Source: Diploscapter coronatus (lineage: Eukaryota; Nematoda; Chromadorea; Rhabditida; Rhabditidae). From it: a DNA stretch of 64,000 bases. How positions within the stretch are numbered: position 1 is the first letter of the stretch; every line of letters starts with the position of its first letter. Below, in pieces: positions 35,972-50,900 of this stretch. The DNA lies in the NCBI GenBank assembly GCA_964036155.1, contig OZ038422.1, positions 70,145,201 through 70,209,200 of the forward strand, written 5' to 3'. The translations under genes were made by a program, and so were the position numbers. The notes under the pieces are model-generated. The model had not been told where the DNA came from, made no database searches, and was given only the letters and a program-made list of their open reading frames with translations.

Positions 35972-38900
35972 CTAGAGAAGACGACAGACCTTCTCGAGAT
36001 GCAGACAGCTCGGCAAGGAAAGGGTCTCTAGCTTAAAGTCGCAATACACGAATGGGGATGAATCGAATGGCGTCAGATACGTTCCTGAAAATAAAATAAT
36101 TTGTTGGAAATTTTTAATTTTTATATTTCAAATTAAATTTATCGTTATTATAATCTTGATAAGGTTGGACAGAAGGATTCGTAAAAATTTAACCCGCTTG
36201 TGTAAGATCAGAACTGATCAGAATTGTGGTTTTGACAACGAAATTTTTTCAGAAGAAAACTTCGATTAGCATTGCTATTGAAAATTTGTTCATTTTTCGA
36301 ATTTGCATGAGAAACAATATCCCGACCTTTCTCGATAAGTGTCTCAGTGCTCTCCCCATTCGCAGCTGCCCTTTCATTGAGTCTCCTCTGCACTTTGATC
36401 AGGAAATCGGGTCGAATCGGCTCTTCGAAATCGTCCGATGGATCGTAGTGCTGCAGGATCGCTACTACCTGCAAAAATTGATTTTACGGAAATGATGTTG
36501 AAGAGTTATCATTAGTTTTCATTTTTAACGGAATTTCAACTTTATTAGATCCGAATTTCGGATACGATTTTTGTTTAATTTTCAAATTATCCACCTCTAT
36601 TTTTAGAGAAAATAGCTAGCATTTTAAAAATTAACTACTTTTTCAGAAAATTCTAACCTGTCTAGGCTTCAACTTGCTGGTCAATTCTCCACAGATGGTT
36701 TCCTCGTCCTTTCTGCTCATCAGGAGATGACAGGCCTGCAACAATCAAGTTGATCTTCTCTGCCCCTTCTTTCTTTCTTTACCTGCACAAGAGGTTCGAG
36801 AGTTTCCCTCATCTCTCCGAGTCCTTTCTGATAGAGCCAAGACTGCGTCTCGCTCACGTTGTGCTTGATCTGCACTGCCTTCTCGAAGTTGCACAACTCC
36901 TTTCTGAACATATTCGATTTGCTTCATTTTATTATCTTTTTTTTATTTTTACGAACCTGAACATCATGTGATTGAGTGCGAGAGAGCAGGTCCATTGGCA
37001 AATTTGGTGGAACACCTGTAAACATAAATATTTTCTTGAAATTACTGAAACGGGCAAGAACCTGGCCAATGAGCACTGAATCTCCACCAAAAATTTGCAG
37101 TTTATTGTAGATCGAGTCCAACTAAAATAGGTAAAATCATCATTGAGCATTCACTGATAAAACCCGTTATCTCAGATATGACACAGTATACAGATTGGTT
37201 GAGTGACGAGATGGAATTGAAACAGCAAATTAACAAATTACAAATTTTCAAAATTCAATTTCATCTCGTCACTATAAACGTGAGTATCCTTCAGAAAATA
37301 GCTTTAAAAATCAGTTGAGAATTTTCAATAGTTTGAGGACGAAAATAAATGCCAGAATATAGAAATTGATAAAAGTGAGAAATAGCAAACTGACAAAGTT
37401 GAGAAGATCCTTGAGTCCCTTCGGCCCGCCGCCATTTCCATTCTTCTGTGTAGTGCCCGTGGCGAGGGTGATGTCGCTGCTCGATTCGTGCTGCAGAATC
37501 GCCGGCACGATCTTCGGGGTCAGACTCGGTTCGATTATCTGAAAAAGTGGGATGAACAACTCGAGACTGCTGGTCCGAGGTAGAAGTTTAGTGGATTAAT
37601 TCGGTTCTCAGATTGCTTAGTGAGAGACACGGACTTGCCTCTTTGGAAATGCCACTCGATCTAAAAAAATGCCCTCACTCCTGCGACAACGAGAGTGACA
37701 TTTCCAAAGGGCCTACGACGACGACTTCAAGAGATGTGGACGATATTTTTGCTTATCAGCTTTGAAGTGATTTCGTCTAGACCTTAAAGATGAGTGAAGG
37801 AAGATATTTGGCAGGTAAGGCACAAGTACAATGTTTGATACCTATGAGCATACTTTGGATAGAATGAAAAGCAAACTGACCTTCTTCATGAGTTTCTGGT
37901 AGCACTCCTCGATGCGCAACTTGAGTTGTTCCCTGATAGGTGTCATGTCGTAGTTGTTGATTCGGTGCGAGTTCTGCTTCGCTGTATTCAGAGCGATCCA
38001 TTCCTGAATATATGCCAGATTAATTGGAATTTTCTGGGGAAGATGAAAGATTACCGGATTCCCGTCATCTCCCGCGTACTGTCTCAGCAGATTGCAAAGT
38101 TTCCACTGGTTCACGAACCATAACGTGACCACATCGATATCGTGCGAAGTCTGAAATTTTAGTCACTCGTTCATAAAAGACGCTGTTTGTGTGAAAATCT
38201 TGAAAATATTAAATAATAAAAAATGGTTGATTTGTGTTTTATTATTTTTCAAAACAATGTTCATCGTTAGCGTTTTGCAAAATGTATCGTTTAACAATCG
38301 ACACCCTCCTTTTTACTAGACATAATAACAGACAGGGATACGTGCGGTTTGAAAATTGGAGCCAAACCGGAAGGAACCGTCGGACTCCATGAACCAAACC
38401 GAACAGACTTTTTTTTAATGTCGAATCGCGCCTATTCCTCATAAAAGCGAAATTACCGAGACTGTATCCTTGAAATTAGCATGTACTGCAGAGAACAGAC
38501 TAGTGAGCTGAGCTTCGTCTTTAGCTTGGTCATAGAAACGGAAGGCAGACAAGATTAGGTAGGAAGGAAGGCTCTTGGTGAGCAGTTTGGCAAGACGGGG
38601 CTTGAAATCTGAAAGCAAACGGTTGGATGTAAAGAATGACGAGTTGCTGAAGCAGAAGAATAAATGATAGTAAAATGTTCACCGAAAAGAGAGAATTTTT
38701 AATTGATAGAAAAAGGTTACACGAATTTTGATTTCGAGTTTTTGAATGTGAAAATTAGATTTTGATTTCGAAAATTTTCATATTCTTGTCACCGCGTAGC
38801 AAAAAATCGTGAGTGAATCCAATGACCTTTGCATTGGAATAACGGACAATGATAATCGCCTACCAGAAATGATGATCCTGGCGAATTCAGGAACGTTGAC

Positions 38901-41900
38901 GACCTCGAGTAGAGCTGTGTGTTCGACTTGCTTGTGCAGACTCTCCAGACGGATGACCTCTGCGTCCGAACACGCGTCTGCAATCACACAAATCAATTGC
39001 TTGATTGAAGAAGACAAGGAAAGTGATGGAAAGGAGAAGTGGAAGAGCAAAAAGGTTGATTGAGATTAGATGGAAGTGAAGAACGAAGATGGAAAGAAGG
39101 GGTAAATAAAACGATTACGCAATTCTTGCGATTGGGTAATCTGCAGAAAAAGAAAATAGAACGGTTAATTCCGATTTAGAAATTAGGAGAAATCGAAGTG
39201 ACATTACAAGCGGATAAAAGTGGCTGCAGAACTAAGACTGTGGATTGGTGAATGACAAGTTGAAATTCGAGAAGACGAATAAGGAAATGAAGGAAAGGAA
39301 GATATTCGATATGAGAAGAATGTCCTGGGGAAATCAACTCAAGAAAGTGACTTGCCCTGAGTGAATCCACGCAGCTGGGCTCGCGCATCACTCAACTCAT
39401 CTGCCTGTCGAAGCAGCTTGTCATTCAGACTCTGCAAGGACTGGAATAAGGAAGGCAGGGGAGAGAAGAGCAACTTACAAGGTTCTCTGCAGTCAAGTTA
39501 TTAAGCTGTCCGTGCACGGCTCGCAGTGCATCTTCTTGTGAGGTCGTTGATACACGCTGAAAACGTTGAATTGTCAATTTGGCAATTTCATCAAATTTTT
39601 AGATGCCATATGGCTAGCCTGGCAATATTTTGAACGATTGCTGGCAATTATGAATGACAAGAAAATTATTGGTATTGGTGTTAGGAAAAAAGCACCACAT
39701 GAACTTGATATTTCTTCGGCAAACTTTGACCGAAGATACACTATTCGATATGCAACTCAATGACTAATTTGAAAGATTCAATAGGTATCAGTTGCTAACT
39801 CTATGGAGACGCCAAATTCGAGTCAGAATTGTTTCTTTGAAATAGTTTTCTAGTGAAAAATTGCCATATTTTGACAGGTTTAGCTTTAGTATTTCTACGT
39901 CTGCCAAACTCAGCAACAGCATTCTTGTCATTCCGAATAGATTGCAGAAATCTGCATATTGCACACCTTGCTGGTCTGATGGCTATTGGAAAGAGACTCA
40001 TCGGCCTCGTCCTCGTCTTCGAATGTCGTCACGAAATAATAGTCAGGAGGTCGATTGAGCGCGTTTGCAGGCGAGTTTATGTCTGACGGAAAGGAGGAGG
40101 ATGGGACTTGTGAGAATTCGGCTTCGAATTCCATTTTGGGAAAGGATAGCCTTAATCAAATGGTGGCTGCGAAATGCTATCAAATGGATGAAATACGAAA
40201 CGAATACGCTCGAAAGGTAAAGGTGAAAGAGTCGAATAGGGAAAGAAGATGCAATAATTGAGGGAAAAATCAATAAACTCGCATTTTGTTGCTTCACTCT
40301 TTCTGTCAGTCATTCAGCAACTCAGCCAGTCTCTCGGCCTTACTCATGCATATGGAGTGTTATGAACCTTCCTCCAATGACTGTCTCTCACTGCACTCAC
40401 TCCACTGAATTCACTGCTTCAAGAAAGGCGAAAAGTAATAAAACCGGATCGTTAACGCTTTTTGCACGGAAATAAAGGAACGATGACTTATCAGAGGAAT
40501 AAAATCTCGAAATATCAACCAAGTTATTGTCTCCAACTTATGATTTGTGTGTATTGGAATAGGTAAAAAAAACTAGAAATAAGAAGAAAAAGAAAGAGGC
40601 AGAGAATATGAAGCAGCAAGAAAAAAGAAGCGTTGTTCTCGAAATGAGGTCAGATTGAAATTGCTGCTAGACTGCTGGATGCGTGGCATTGAGGCTAGAA
40701 AAGGCAGGGTATCGAAATTGATAGTCGAAAGAATAACAAGGAAACAAAGTGATGCGCAAATATTGACGATGAAGTAGAGTTATGAAAGGATGAAATGAAT
40801 CAAATCGATGGAAATGAAATGGAACCGGTCTGACTTTGATGGGGAGAGGAAAACTGAAAGCAGATGAGAGACGAAGAGGAGGAGAGGAAGCATTCGAAGG
40901 TTCGCAGCAAAGAGAAAAAGCTGACCTGTTCGGAAAGATATCCGTATCAATTAAGCTGCAAAGTTGTTGCGTGAAAAGAAGATTTGGGCAATTGAATTTG
41001 GAAAGATTGGGCAATAAAATGATACCAAATGGGGATGCGTAGGGAATTTCTGGGAGAAATTTGCGTGAAGCTTAGTGTCATAGCAACAAGCAGAGGAAGG
41101 GGAGGGAGGGTAAACAGCGAGTGACTACAAGAAAATGCAGAGCCGAAGGGAAAACAGGAAGAAGCAGAAGAAGAAGAAGAAGAAGATATTATCGAGTCGA
41201 ATCAAAGCGCCTTATCGCATTGCTGCATTCGTTTCGATGCAACATGAGGTTCAGCGATAATTTTCATTCCATTTGCAAAATACTGAGTTGATAAGAATGT
41301 TTTGTCACATGCATTTATCTATTTCAAGATTTCCTTCACAGTCTAACATATCATAGCCTAACGAATTTGAATAGTTTTTCACATATCATCAAAATATAGC
41401 ATATCCCCCATTCAGCTCCATCTAGGTTCATTATTAATTTGCGAAAAACAAAATGATCAAATCTGCTAATGGAATGCGGCAGAGCATATTTACTGACTTC
41501 GTAAATAGCATTCCCATAGGTAATACGCTCTATTGTCAGTAGCGATGAATGGCTACTTTTGAAGATGCGATAAAACGAAGATCAATAGAGGTATTGCTAG
41601 AGTTTGGTAACTGATAAGATTTTGCATGGAAGACCAATGCGAGTTTTCCGAATAACTTTTGAATCGAATTGATAGATGAAAACAAAATCGATTGAGTAAT
41701 AATAATTGGGTGGAGTGAATGAATGATGATGGAGCGGCAGGCAAAGAGGAATCGATGAAAGTGGACACAGCTGTGGATGGATAGATGGATGGGGGAATGG
41801 GGAAGATAGAGGAATGCTCTTTTTGGAAGTGCAAAACAGAAATGGGAAAGGGAATGAGATATATGGAAATTAGGGGAGAAAAATGACAATAAACGCGCAT

Positions 41901-44900
41901 TTCAATCGACATTCTGACTATAAAAATTTGTGACTCCATTAGAAAAATAGTCCAACTCACCATGGATTCGTGCATCATCGTATCGTTGAGTCGTTTCTCC
42001 AATCGCTCGACGTCCTGATTTCGCTTGGTGATGTCGCGAGACAGATTCCTGAAACGCAGAAAAGTTCATTTTTCAGCAATGCATAAAGATAAAAGCTCAG
42101 AAAAAGAATTTCGCATATGAAAATGGTAATTCTGGCTCAATTTTGAAGTGCTATTTAAAAAACAAAATCCACCTGATTAAGCGATATTTCGGGTATAGAT
42201 CAATTAATCAAATTCTCGAGTACAAGAATTGCAACTAGTCATTCGTTTTTGACTTACTCGACGAGAGCCTTGAGATATCTGCACTGTCTCTCCAAGCAGA
42301 GCTCCTCTTCGACATCAGCAGTGCCCTCGTCTTCCGAATGAGTGCCCGAATCTGGAGGAGGAGATCCATTTCCGTGTGCACTCTGACGCTCGAATTTGTT
42401 CGACAAAAGGGCTTTCAGTTCTGCATTCTCTTCACGGCGTCTGAAATTGAGAAAGAAACGTTAAGTTCGCTGTTTTTCTAAAGCTTCAGCTTGCTACCTC
42501 ACCGGCGTATTCAAATAATTGACCAGCCAGTATTCGAAAAACTCTACCCTATCTACATCAAATTGCAAGCAATTACCTTTCATTTTCCTCGATAATCCTA
42601 TCGAAAGTAGCCTTGAGATTCATGTTGGCGTACCCAGATTCTGCCTTCTCGGTCACAAGCCTTTCCAATTCCTGCTTCAGTTTCGAGTAATCTGCCTCCA
42701 GGGCCTGTAAATTAACTCATTTCTTTGTCTCAATTCAGTTGTTTTGCTTCAACCTGCACGTGCTGTGCCTCGAACATTCTGAGCGAAGTCTTCCTCTCCA
42801 AATTGTCGATCAGCGAATTTGCCTCCACAATCGATTTCAGGCGTTCATTCTCTCTGTGAGCCTGTTCATTTCTAAAGAAAACTAATACATTTGATCTGAT
42901 GAAAATTTGTGAAAACCGCAAGTACTTCTTCTCAAAAATTCGCTGATAAAGAAAATTTTCTGAAGTGTTCGCTTCTGATTTATGCACTACATGGATATTT
43001 CGATGCATAGATAAAGAATCTAAAGTAAAAGAGTGTTAACGTGCAAGTGTGTTCGGGAAAAATGGTTTTAAAAACCATTCCCTATAAAGAGGGATAATGC
43101 TGGCTAATGCCGAATTTCAATTTCGTATGATATTTTATCCTAGTATAAGATAGTCTTCGGAACTTCCTAGCCGAACGGTCGCGAATCAGAGATTTCAGAC
43201 TTCGGAATTGTTATCTACACATCGAAATATCCCCGTGGTATACAAATAAACCAAATCGAAGACGGACAATTCAGAAAGTATCTGCAGTAACTATAGTAGT
43301 TCATCTTTCGTCTCAATTCATCTAAAATAATGACAAGAATATTCCTACCTAGCCCTCAATTCATTGATGGTCTGTTGCTGTCTGAGGATGAGGGCGATTT
43401 CATCGAGATCCCCACTGCCCAGTTTGGGAGGGATCGAGCCGTCCATAGACGAGTCCGTCTCTGCAATCAAAATGCATTCAATCTGTATCTTTCTTTTGGG
43501 AAACTACGAAATATAGAGACTGCGTGAACTTTCTTCTTAAAACGAGACAAAGAAATCAAGAGATAGAAATTACGCATGGGAGGAGGAAAATTTACATTTT
43601 TGCGAGGGAATTTTATGTAGCCAAACGAAGAGATGGCGGGGGAAGACGTAGCCTGTATCTTCCTCTCTCACTATTTTTCATACCTTCATTCTTTCTCATT
43701 CCAAACTATAGGTCGTGTCGTCGCGTCAATTCAAAACCTCAATTCATTTTTGACTCACCATCATTGATCGTATTCTGCTGCCGCATGCTACCATGTCTGC
43801 TGAATGCGGGCGAAGCCAGCAGATTCGCATTGTTGAGGAGCTGCTCCCTCATCGCGGCCATCTCCATTTCCACAGCCATTCGACCCTTCTTCTCTGCAAA
43901 TTTTTGTTTTATCATCAGTTACAAATTTCCAACATGTGGTTTGTTGAGAATTTTTGAAGCAAACTACAGTTTACAGTTTTGCATGTATCTGATTCGCGCA
44001 CTTGCGTAAACATTCTTGAGCATTTCTTTCGTGAATTAAATAGCGAGCTTGAAGAAATTCCATGCAAGTAAGAAGACAAAAAACGAGGTTTAGAAGATGT
44101 AAAAACAATAATCATTTTTCGGAAATGCAATAAAATTTTGACAATAATGAAATCAGCAGAAGCGGTTGATACAATGAATAGTGGATATGAAATTCCAAGA
44201 TAACGTGATTTTTGCTGATAGATTGAATACAAATAAAAGAACCAGGCATACGTATACGAATCAGAGTAACTTGCATTGTGAAATGATTTCAAAGATAAAA
44301 TAAATGAATAATCTACCAGTCTCGGCAATTCCCCTCATCTTCTCGACCTCCTCCTCGGCCCGTTTGGCTCGTCTAGTCGCTTCACGAAGTTCGTCTCGCA
44401 GTTTCTCCATTTCTTGTGCAGAATCGAGTTGAGCCTGAAATTGCAAAATTTAAAAAGGAAGAAAAAGTTGCATATCGCGGTTCTCTCTACAGGTGTTCAG
44501 TGACTGTAACAAGGTCCAACTTTCCAACTCTCAACTGTATACCCACCCGTGTTTTCTTGGCTTGTGTCAATTCATGGACGGAATGATTGCTTTTACAGCC
44601 CTTTTATTGACACCGACAGGAGAAGTAATGATTAATGAAAATAATGAGACCAAATAAGAGATTGATGGGAGAAGCGTTTGCTAATTTGTGGATTTGTAAG
44701 AAATGAAGAATAGGAATGTAACAAAAAACATTAAAAGAAGAAAGAAGAAATGAGAAGTGAAAGAGCAGACTGTTAATCCGAATGAAAGAACATCAAACAA
44801 ACACCAAAATCTGCCGCTCTGCAGAGAAAAAACTCAAAGACTTGAAAAACATTTCTCCTCTCTGTTTACCATACCAATTATCGAGGTAAGTCTAATTCTC

Positions 44901-47900
44901 TCTTGCATCATCTCGCTTGCAAATTCATGTGATCGATTGCAGAGAAAAATTAGTCTTCACTTGGACAAATGAGTTTTGGCAGAAGTAAAAATAGGATGAG
45001 AGACATAAAATATGAGAATGGCTGGGGAAATTGATGTATTTCGGATAATTAGAACGAGTTGAAAATATATTTCTTTTTTTCCTAGAACAACTTTGCAAAG
45101 AGAACATAACCTCATTCAGTCATTTCAATTTCCACTATCTCTGCAATCTCGATTTTGAATGAAAGAATGCAGATGGTTTATCTCGATGAAATATGTCGTT
45201 GTATTTGCTGTTCTAACCTTTTCAGACTTAGCCTCAGCATCCTGCAGTCGATTCGCGAGCTCAGCCCTCTGTCCTTCCTTCACGTCCACCTCGATCTCCA
45301 GTCTCTCCACTTCCAGCTTCAGATTCTCCAAGTTGTTCTTCGTCTCTACCCATGACATTCTGAAATGTTATTGATTCGTTTAATTTATTTGGGAATTCAA
45401 GATTTTCTTTTGATATTCATTCTGTAACTTTCGTGGGATTTGATGAATTGAAGAGTCTCTTTAAAAGTTGATTATGTGCTATGGGAACTAGCTAAATGAA
45501 GTAAATTGAAACTTTTATCTGTTGTTCTCATTTTGTTACTTCACTTTTCGCAATGAATAGTCATATGCATTTGAGTCTAACTGTGAGTATTTTCATCTCA
45601 AAAGCGAATCTTTCTGGAAATAAATAATTTCGTCAGTTATAGCTTGAGAAAAAAAGTGGAAAGATAAAAATATGATAAGAAAATACTTCAAAAGTTGGAT
45701 GATTATTATTCATTATCCATTTCTTCAAAATGATTTTGAAGCTGGAAAGAGAAGTGCACAGATCGTAACTCACATATTTTAATGAAACTCCAGGTAGGGT
45801 TTAGATGACGATAGTAATGGTCAGAAAGTGGAATAGGGATCGGAGCCGAGAAATTGAGAATCGTTTTCTCGCACAATTTGCAAGAGAAATGGGTAAATTG
45901 GCTTACCAAAGATGTAAGCTGATTTTGGAGATTCGTAAATGCAAGTGAGGAATCAACGATTTTTACTAGTTTTCTGCTTTTAAATCGTTATTTTACAATT
46001 TTCGACGTGATACCCATAATTAGCGTCATAGAAAATTCATCCAATTTGGAGAGTTTCGTCAATATGTGTGAGTTCCGATCTGTACATTTCACGTGTGAAT
46101 CAGAAAACTCGCTTAACAATGAAATAGAAAGGTTCTCACTTGTCCTTTTCATAGTTGCCGAGTTCAGCCCTGAGCATTTCGACTTGGCCCACGATTTCCA
46201 GCAGCTTCTTGCGTTCGGCCACCTGCAATGGGACGATTAGGCATAAGGCAGAAAGACAAGGGGGAGACAGGTCGATCTGTGATCGAAGGGATAGCAGACA
46301 GGGGAAGAAAGGGATGCAGAGCCGGTCGAAAAGGAGACAGCAAAATTAGTGAAGGGAAGGACCGAGGTTGACAGCAGCAGCAGCAGACGAAGGAAGAAGC
46401 AGGATGAAAGACTAGAGTCTGAGAGGATAGAGGGATTGACCGGAGATGCACGGAAATCCCGTCAGTCAATTGCAGACAAAGGGATAGAAAGTTTGAAAAA
46501 CCAGGCCCGAATTTGAACATTTGCCAGTTGGCCTGACTTTGACTGACTGCAAAATGATAGAAATGGAAGAAAGCAAATATGAAAAGGGAAGGGGCAACAG
46601 ACAAAAAATGGGACGTCGAATAAAACAGAGCTGCCTCTGGGGAATGGGGATTTGTGGAGAAATGAAGAATGGAGAGAGGGACAAGCATAAATTCATCCAA
46701 ATGGCGAGAAACAGATAAGCAGACTCACGACAGTGTCCAGCTTCATCTGCAACTCGATTATCTTGTTCTCCAATCCCGAGTTGAGTTTCTGCAGGTGACC
46801 GACAGAACGAGCCTCGATCTGAAACCGGAACAGATGAGAATGAAATTTGGTAAGGGATGATCCGAGAGGTTCAGAAAGAGATCTTCGAAGCAGCTTCACT
46901 TCAGAAGCATATCAATATGATCTTTCTAATCATACTGATGTTTGATAAAATGAAGCAGATCTCTTCGATTATTAGTGACGCGGAAAAAGGTCATCAGGAA
47001 CTAGGCATGTAGAGGAAACGCTCCAACTATTCCCTAGCTCTACGCATTGAACACACTATCTCGTAGTAGGGTTTGCTTGTCATCCTATACTATGCTCAAA
47101 TAGCCTTCTTTGTGCATTGAAATTATGTCAGTCTTCAGAAAAGATATAAAAACTGATTTCAGAATAGTCATGGTGAAGAGAAAGAGCGAATGCACATCAA
47201 AAACTGCTCTTTCCGTATTAAATGTTTTAATAAATGTCTAAATGTGTTTACTTTGAGTTCGCGAAGTCTCCTCTTTGCAAGCCATCTCCTGACACAGGAT
47301 TGGACTTTGATGATTTTCTTGATACGCTTGATTTCGTCTCTCCTCACGAGATATCCTCTCCAGTATCGTTGAATCGTCAGGGCGGACTTCTCGTATCGCA
47401 TCTGCAATTCAGAAATTCATCATCCCCAGTCTCATTGTTGCATTTCGAATGCCAACCTTCATCACCCAGTGGCGCACTTTCGCTGCTCTGTAATGGGCTT
47501 GGATAGCGAGCACTGCATTTCGGACTGCGAGATAGCGCTTCCTCTCCAAATAGCCTCTGGAAAGAAGAAAAACATATAAAATGAAGAGGGATTTTGTAGA
47601 CGTCGTTATGTTATCATTTTGAATGGATGTCTTCCAAACAAAGAAAAGTAAGAATGAAGAAGAAACTCATTTCAATTATCAAAAAACTTGAAAAATTTCA
47701 CGATAATTTTGGTGCTAGAAACATTTCTTCTCTAACCATATCTTGTAAAAAAAAACATTTTCTTTCAGAAAAAATAAACACTGACCGAATATTAGCCTGA
47801 AGAAGAATGGCAGCTCTGTGCATTTGGAGGTATTTGAGTCGTCGATAGGCAAGAAAGGCTCTGCAGGCGGCTTGAATGGTGCGGACGCTGCTGCGGATGC

Positions 47901-50900
47901 GCTCGTAGTTACGACGACAGACGAATCCACGCCAGATTGCCTGAAATTGGAAAATTATCTGTTCGAATCTAAAAAAGACATCCACGAGGTCAAATTTCTC
48001 GCGAAAGGAGTAGAAAGTGAAGGTTTTATTCTTCCGAGGAGCGAATTTCAAGCAAAAAAGAGATGCATGAAAAATTTTCGAACCCTGGATGCATCTAAAA
48101 GGAAAACGCTGATACCTGTATCTTTATTGCCGAAGCACTTAGCGTCTCGAGTCGGCATCTTTCTAACACAGCCACCTGCCCTGTACGGAAGAAAATCTTT
48201 GTCTTGCCAAGTGCGAATTTGTCAACCTGAATTTGCATTTTTAATGTAATTTTTGGTCAAATCAAAACTGCAAGACCTAAAATTTGAAGAGGAGGCGAGA
48301 AGAAGATGCATGATAACGAACAGATAAAGGAAATGTCGTATGATATTTAGGTTGAAAATTTTGCAAAGAAGATAGAGAATCACAAGTGTTCATCGATGAA
48401 ATTCGATTTTGTGAGAAATTAAAGATCCGAATACTATTACTCCTCTATTCATGATCCAGATTAAGAATATTTTCTAACCTCAAGCCACTTCTTACAGGCG
48501 TTTTCAGCGAAATGCTTCGGGTGGTCACGCCACATCGCCTTTCCTTCTGGGTAGAGCACTCGATAGCGCTTGCCGAATTCATCATAGGGCCATCTGAAAA
48601 CACAACACTATCGATGTGATTTGAAAGAATCCTCAAACCTGGAGGGAAATCCTGCGGCAGAAATTCTGACAGTTTCCAGTACTCCATTTGCCCTGAGTTG
48701 TTGAATGACCCGTTTCGGCTCGAAGCAGTACTCCTCTTTGATGTCGTTGGGCTTGATGCAGCGGACGTAGTGAGGACGCGTGCTGCATAGGACTGTCATC
48801 AATTCGCGGAGAGAGTCGCGGAACTGAAGATTAATATCGAGAATAAATCTTGAAAACCCTTCAATTAAACCTGATTTGCGACTGTCTTCTTCGGTGGTCG
48901 TCTTCCATTTGCACTGGCTTCGCTCGAGAAGTCCGAATAAGTCGACATAATTTCGCGAAGGAATGCAGACTGAAATGAATGAACTGTTTGATCTTGCATA
49001 TAAGGAAATACGATCAGAATAAAACACGTGTCAGGAATTTACCCGTCGACGCTCCCGGTCTGTCACGAATTTTTGACGATTTTAACCCTGTCTCCATCCC
49101 AGGAAAAATCGAATTCGTGACAACCCTGATCAAAATTCAACATGACGAATGATAAAACCTTTCTTTTTAAATTGAAGAGAAAGAAAATTTTTTAAAAATA
49201 ATAAATCCCACCCTAGCTCCAGCCATGACTTGCAGAAGCTGCTCGCTGACACTGTCCTTATTCTTCTCCATGAATCCGCTGACTGTGTAGGACACGTCGG
49301 CAGCGAAGTGCTTGACCAGGAAGGTCGAGCTGCGGATCTTCGGGAATTGCAGATGTGGGTTGCGTTTCAGTTGCGGGCAGGCTGTGATTTGTCCGAGCCA
49401 TCCCTCGTCTGAGCCTTTCACTACCTAAAATTTGTAAAAAAAAATACGTTGGGAAGGAATAAATCGTCGAATTATTTTTTTGATGAGAGCAATATCATCT
49501 TTGATCACAAAGCTATTGGTTTCGTCATATTCGAAAAAGTCAAACATTGATGCAAATTCACGAAGAAAATTGTTGAAGTGAGTCAAAAATGAATGTCAAC
49601 CTTGCACTGTTCATCCAAGTAGTCGATCAGCCCAGGACGTGCTTCGATCAGATCGATGGCCTGCTGATTGTCGTAGAAGTCGATTCGCACCCAGGCAATC
49701 TCTTCCCTCTCGTACTCTTCCTGCTCGAGTTTGAACACGTGCTGAAATCGAATGATATTCAGAAGAAAATGAAAAGAACGAAATGTAGCGATCGAACTAA
49801 GTGCCAAGTGTTGATCTTCAAGAATTTTAGAGAACTGCATAATATATCAGGAACAATCTTATAAGAGTAAAATGCAACACGTTGTTTTACTCTCCGAAAT
49901 TCTTTCTCATTTTAGCTAAAAAGAAAACCCCAACCTGGTTGAACTGCTGCTGTAGTTTCTCGTTGGCGTAGTTTATGCAGAATTGCTCAAATGAGTTGAT
50001 CTCGAAAGTCTCGAATCCATAGATGTCGAGCACGCCGATGAATCGAAGCTGCTTCTTGCGACTGGCAGCTGCAGCCTTGGACGGCGAGAGGCCCTCGCTC
50101 TGCATCAGCGAGTCGTTGACTCGGTCCACCAGCCAGTTGAACAGCTGCATGTACAGCAGTTTGGAGAGTGCATCACGAGATCTACTTGCCTAAAATCGAA
50201 AAAGAATTTTAATAGTTTAGTTTTAATAAAATACAGATATTAACAAGTAAACTGCGCGATTAAAATTTAATTCAAATCGCCAAGGTTTGAATGCGTCAGC
50301 AAAATAGTCATGATAAGATGATCGATGTCTTTACTTATCCATACAATGGTTAAATTTACAGAGAAATATAAAGTCAACACAATCTCACATCGATTTTGTC
50401 GAGCCCCTTCCTGACAACCTCTCCAGCGGCTCGAATCTCCCGAACAGTCAGCCACAGACGCAGCTGGGCTTCATCGATTTCGTAGATTGACGAACACAGA
50501 CGCGACAGGTCGTGGTCGTTGTTCGGCTTAATCAAAACGATTCAGTCGAAATGCTTTTTATCGGGAAAAATCAAAATTCCTTTAGACAAAATGTTGCATT
50601 CGAAAGAAAAAACGTAGATGAAGAATAGTTTTACCGAAATAATAGCCCGGTCATCTCCCTCTGTGAAGTGCACATTGCCGAGCAGCAGAATGCCTGTGAG
50701 AAGACGGAAGATGTCGTGCTGCTTCTCTTCCGAAAATCCCAATAGACTCAGGGCCTGAATTAAGTGAATTGCAGGATTTTTAAACGAGAAAACTTGTACA
50801 TAGGCAATTGCAAATACAATTTCCAGTATTCGCTGTTTCGGAAAAAAAAAATTATAATGAATAGCAAAGGGAAGGTTTGTACCTGGAGTGTTTCTTCAAA

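Noticed and set aside
41536..42002. Minus-strand frames of 117 and 149 codons inside the myosin gene
   Set aside because: Mostly low-complexity intron sequence; the only coding part is the real exon 42048-41961 in another frame.
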